From Sphingomonas sp. (GTDB lineage Bacteria > Pseudomonadota > Alphaproteobacteria > Sphingomonadales > Sphingomonadaceae), in assembly GCA_025935515.1 (NCBI GenBank), contig JAICVC010000087.1, positions 1 through 8,853 on the forward strand: a stretch of 8,853 bases of DNA, in the 5' to 3' direction. The notes below the pieces were generated by a model, which worked only from the letters and a program-made list of their open reading frames with translations, had not been told where the DNA came from and ran no database searches. Shown piece after piece: positions 7,537 through 8,853 of the stretch (the stretch's first letter is position 1; the number at the start of each line of letters is the position of its first letter). Made by a program: the position numbers and the translations under genes.

Positions 7537-7884
7537 ATGGCCACCAAGACCGTCACCGACCAGAGCTTTGCTTCCGACGTCCTCGGGTCCGAGAGTCCAG
7601 TACTCGTCGATTTCTGGGCGGAATGGTGCGGCCCCTGCCGGATGATTGCGCCGGCGCTCGAGGAGATTGCCGGCGAGCTCGGCGACAAGGTCACGATCGC
7701 CAAGCTCAACATCGACGAAAACCCGGATACGCCGGGCCGTTACGGAGTCCGCGGAATCCCGACCATGCTGCTGTTCAAGGGCGGCCAGCCGGTGGCGCAG
7801 AAGGTCGGTGCGGCGCCGCGCAGCCAGATCCAGCAGTGGCTGGAGAGCAACCTCGACGCGCAGACCCAGTCGAAGGTCGGCTAA
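7537..7884 (+). CDS. trxA: Thioredoxin
   Basis: A 115-residue classical thioredoxin, the cytoplasmic protein-disulfide reductant kept reduced by thioredoxin reductase. The active site WCGPC is at residues 30-34 (Cys31, Cys34) within VDFWAEWCGPC. The buried Asp25, equivalent to Asp26 of E. coli thioredoxin, is present. The cis-proline Pro75 is in RGIPT, and the KLNIDENP strand and loop precede it. There is no signal peptide, so it acts in the cytoplasm. It is a few residues longer than E. coli thioredoxin because of a short polar tail (DAQTQSKVG). The gene follows addA by 66 bp on the same strand, and its stop is 9 bp from the stop of the convergent GFA-family gene. It could be co-transcribed with addA or have its own promoter; the spacer shows only a weak candidate. 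I see no terminator hairpin after it. Confidence 0.97.
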   Translation: MATKTVTDQSFASDVLGSESPVLVDFWAEWCGPCRMIAPALEEIAGELGDKVTIAKLNIDENPDTPGRYGVRGIPTMLLFKGGQPVAQKVGAAPRSQIQQWLESNLDAQTQSKVG

Positions 7885-7893
7885 GCACGACGA

Positions 7894-8334
7894 CTATGGG
7901 GATGGCGGCTCCGTGCAATCCAGCCCGCGGGTATCCGGCCGGAACTTTTCGTGCCGCGGGAGATCGTCCTTCGGCTCGAACCAGCCGATCTTGCTGCCCC
8001 AGAAAATGTGGAAGCCCGGTGCAATCGCGTCGGGACTGTCGAGCGTCACGACGCTGAAATCGACAGTCTCGGGCTGGTGATCGACCTTCATCAGGAAGGG
8101 CGTGCCGCATTCCCCGCAGAATTCGCGGTGGCCGAAGCTCGATGACGGCACCGATTTCACCTTGTCGCCGCCGCTGGTCCAGACGAGGTCGCCGTCGGGC
8201 ACGCTCGCGAACGCCATCGCCGGCGCGCCGCTGTTGAGCTGACAGGTTCGGCAATGGCACCAGCCGCAGTCGAAGGGCTCGCTTTTCAGCTCGTAGCGGA
8301 CCGCGCCGCACATGCACCCGCCGGACAGTCCCAT
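7894..8334 (-). CDS. GFA family (Mss4-like fold) zinc-binding protein
   Basis: A 146-residue protein with the full cysteine pattern of the GFA domain: CMC at 7-9 in GGCMCGAVRY; Cys23, Cys26, Cys28 and Cys31 in a CGWCHCRTC cluster; and FCGECGTPF with Cys73 and Cys76. These match the two zinc sites of the family. The name comes from glutathione-dependent formaldehyde-activating enzyme of Paracoccus, but most members have no proven reaction, so no substrate is assigned here. The ATG at 8334 is chosen because the glycine-rich CxC segment starts directly after it, as in the family, and AAGG lies 9 nt upstream on this strand. The open frame extends further upstream but has no family similarity. The gene converges on trxA (9 bp between stops) and diverges from secA across 117 bp. 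It looks cytoplasmic and monocistronic here. Confidence 0.9.
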   Translation of the reverse strand: MGLSGGCMCGAVRYELKSEPFDCGWCHCRTCQLNSGAPAMAFASVPDGDLVWTSGGDKVKSVPSSSFGHREFCGECGTPFLMKVDHQPETVDFSVVTLDSPDAIAPGFHIFWGSKIGWFEPKDDLPRHEKFRPDTRGLDCTEPPSP

Positions 8335-8341
8335 AATGGTT

Positions 8342-8347
8342 CGCCTT
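8342..8347 (-). promoter_or_regulatory. Probable ribosome-binding site of the GFA-family gene
   Basis: Read on the minus strand, AAGGCG lies with its AAGG core 9 nt before the ATG at 8334. It supports that start over any codon further upstream in the same open frame. Confidence 0.45.
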
Positions 8348-8349
8348 AA

Positions 8350-8378
8350 TTGACTACCGTTGGGGCGCTCCCTACATC
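8350..8378 (+). promoter_or_regulatory. Candidate housekeeping sigma promoter for secA
   Basis: A -35 element TTGACT at 8350-8355 (5 of 6 to TTGACA) is followed by CCTACATC at 8371-8378. The latter matches 6 of the 7 specified positions of the Caulobacter housekeeping -10 consensus GCTANAWC. The gap between the TTGACGS-type and GCTANAWC-type blocks is 14 nt, within the described 10-14 range. Transcription would start near 8385, leaving a leader of about 65-70 nt before the secA ATG. It is the only good promoter candidate I found in the window. The site also abuts the ribosome-binding site of the divergent GFA gene. Confidence 0.6.
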
Positions 8379-8415
8379 GCCGGACGCAATTTCCCCAGCG
8401 TCGGCGGGAGTTTTT
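8378..8415 (+). other. Inverted repeat and T-tract in the secA leader (terminator- or operator-like)
   Basis: CGCCGGACGC (8378-8387) pairs with GCGTCGGCG (8398-8406) to make a 9-bp stem with one bulged G and a 10-nt loop. Overlapping it, TTCCC (8391-8395) can pair with GGGAG (8406-8410, one G-U pair), directly followed by five T residues at 8411-8415. The two pairings exclude each other. If transcription starts near 8385, the first stem is mostly absent from the RNA and would matter only as DNA. The role is unproven, and chance is possible in GC-rich DNA. Confidence 0.3.
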
Positions 8416-8440
8416 CGCCTTCTGGAACGCGCGGGTATTT

Positions 8441-8446
8441 AAGGGA
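8441..8446 (+). promoter_or_regulatory. Ribosome-binding site of secA
   Basis: AAGGGA lies 5 nt before the ATG at 8452, which begins a typical SecA N-terminus. Confidence 0.6.
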
Positions 8447-8451
8447 TTTCC

Positions 8452-8853
8452 ATGTTCGCCGCAGTGGCAAAAAGCATCTTCGGATCGGCCAACGAACGCT
8501 ATGTCCGCAGCCTCGGAAAGTATGTCGACGCGGTCAACGGCTTCGAGCCCAACATTTCGGCGCTTACTGACGACGAGCTGCGCGGCCAGACCGAGCTTTT
8601 CCGGCAGCGCCTCGCCAATGGCGAGAAGCTCGACGACCTGCTTCCCGAGGCGTTCGCGACGGTCCGCGAAGCGGCGATCCGAACGCTCGGCCAGCGCCAT
8701 TACGACGTCCAGCTGATCGGCGGCATCGCGCTCCACCGCGGCGAGATCGCCGAGATGAAGACCGGCGAGGGCAAGACGCTGGTCGCGACGCTCGCGGTAT
8801 ATCTGAACGCGCTCGAAGGAAGGGGCGTCCACGTCGTCACCGTCAACGATTAC
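8452..8853 (+). CDS. secA: Preprotein translocase ATPase SecA, N-terminal part (3' truncated by window end)
   Basis: The first 134 codons of SecA, the ATPase motor that drives unfolded preproteins through SecYEG at the inner membrane. The N-terminal helix MFAAVAKSIFGSANER is followed by the FEPNISALTDDELRGQT region, then LLPEAFATVREAA at about 63-75. Gln87 lies in YDVQLIGG (Q-motif region). Walker A MKTGEGKT is at 102-109 with Lys108. The window ends in VVTVNDY, the start of the next conserved helicase motif. All of this matches the family closely, with no frameshift. The start is supported by AAGGGA at 8441-8446. The gene diverges from the GFA-family gene and has a promoter candidate at 8350-8378. 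The rest of nucleotide-binding domain 1, the preprotein cross-linking domain and the zinc-binding C-terminus lie beyond the window. Confidence 0.97.
   Translation, partial: MFAAVAKSIFGSANERYVRSLGKYVDAVNGFEPNISALTDDELRGQTELFRQRLANGEKLDDLLPEAFATVREAAIRTLGQRHYDVQLIGGIALHRGEIAEMKTGEGKTLVATLAVYLNALEGRGVHVVTVNDY

Noticed and set aside
7868..7895. Short inverted repeat AGTCG / CGACT across the trxA and GFA stop codons
   Set aside because: Five base pairs with a long loop and no T-tract on either side is within chance and does not make a terminator.
8335..8832. Upstream extension of the GFA-family reading frame to 312 residues
   Set aside because: The extra part runs antisense through the secA promoter and coding start and shows no family similarity. 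The ATG at 8334 gives the normal domain start and has a ribosome-binding site.

Overview
This 8.85 kb window is GC-rich (roughly two thirds G+C by eye) chromosomal DNA. It looks like an alphaproteobacterium, most likely of the Sphingomonadales. The evidence is the alphaproteobacterial form of AddA and AddB, the amgK-murU-addB-addA-trxA gene order, the sphingomonad-like SecA N-terminus, and a promoter close to the Caulobacter housekeeping consensus. This placement comes from recognising protein and gene-order patterns, not from a database search. I see no mobile element, CRISPR array, tRNA or rRNA gene, prophage or plasmid signature.

Layout, left to right. Positions 1-242 hold the last 79 codons of an aminoglycoside-phosphotransferase-fold sugar kinase (AmgK-like). 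It overlaps a GTG-started nucleotidyltransferase (MurU-like, 239-1000) by 4 bp. That gene overlaps addB (993-3869) by 8 bp. A very short gene on the minus strand (3872-4021, 49 aa, one predicted membrane helix) sits between addB and addA, tail to tail with addB and head to head with addA. addA runs 4063-7470 and is followed 66 bp later by trxA (7537-7884), encoding a small thioredoxin. Tail to tail with trxA, on the minus strand, is a GFA/Mss4-fold zinc-binding protein gene (7894-8334). A 117-bp divergent spacer with a good promoter candidate then leads into the start of secA (8452 to the window end, 134 codons present).

How the genes fit together. AmgK plus MurU form the anabolic cell-wall recycling route: phosphorylation of MurNAc, then conversion to UDP-MurNAc. 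AddA plus AddB form the helicase-nuclease that processes double-strand breaks for RecA loading. Both Add subunits keep complete PD-(D/E)XK nuclease motifs, and only AddA has an intact helicase ATPase. Thioredoxin and SecA are housekeeping proteins.

The window is almost wholly ordinary core genome. I found no convincing new multi-gene system. The items most worth a second look are the tiny antisense membrane-protein gene interrupting the addB-addA pair, the secA leader with its promoter and overlapping inverted repeats, and the overlapping coding of cell-wall recycling and DNA-repair genes. No stretch longer than 300 bases lacks a gene.
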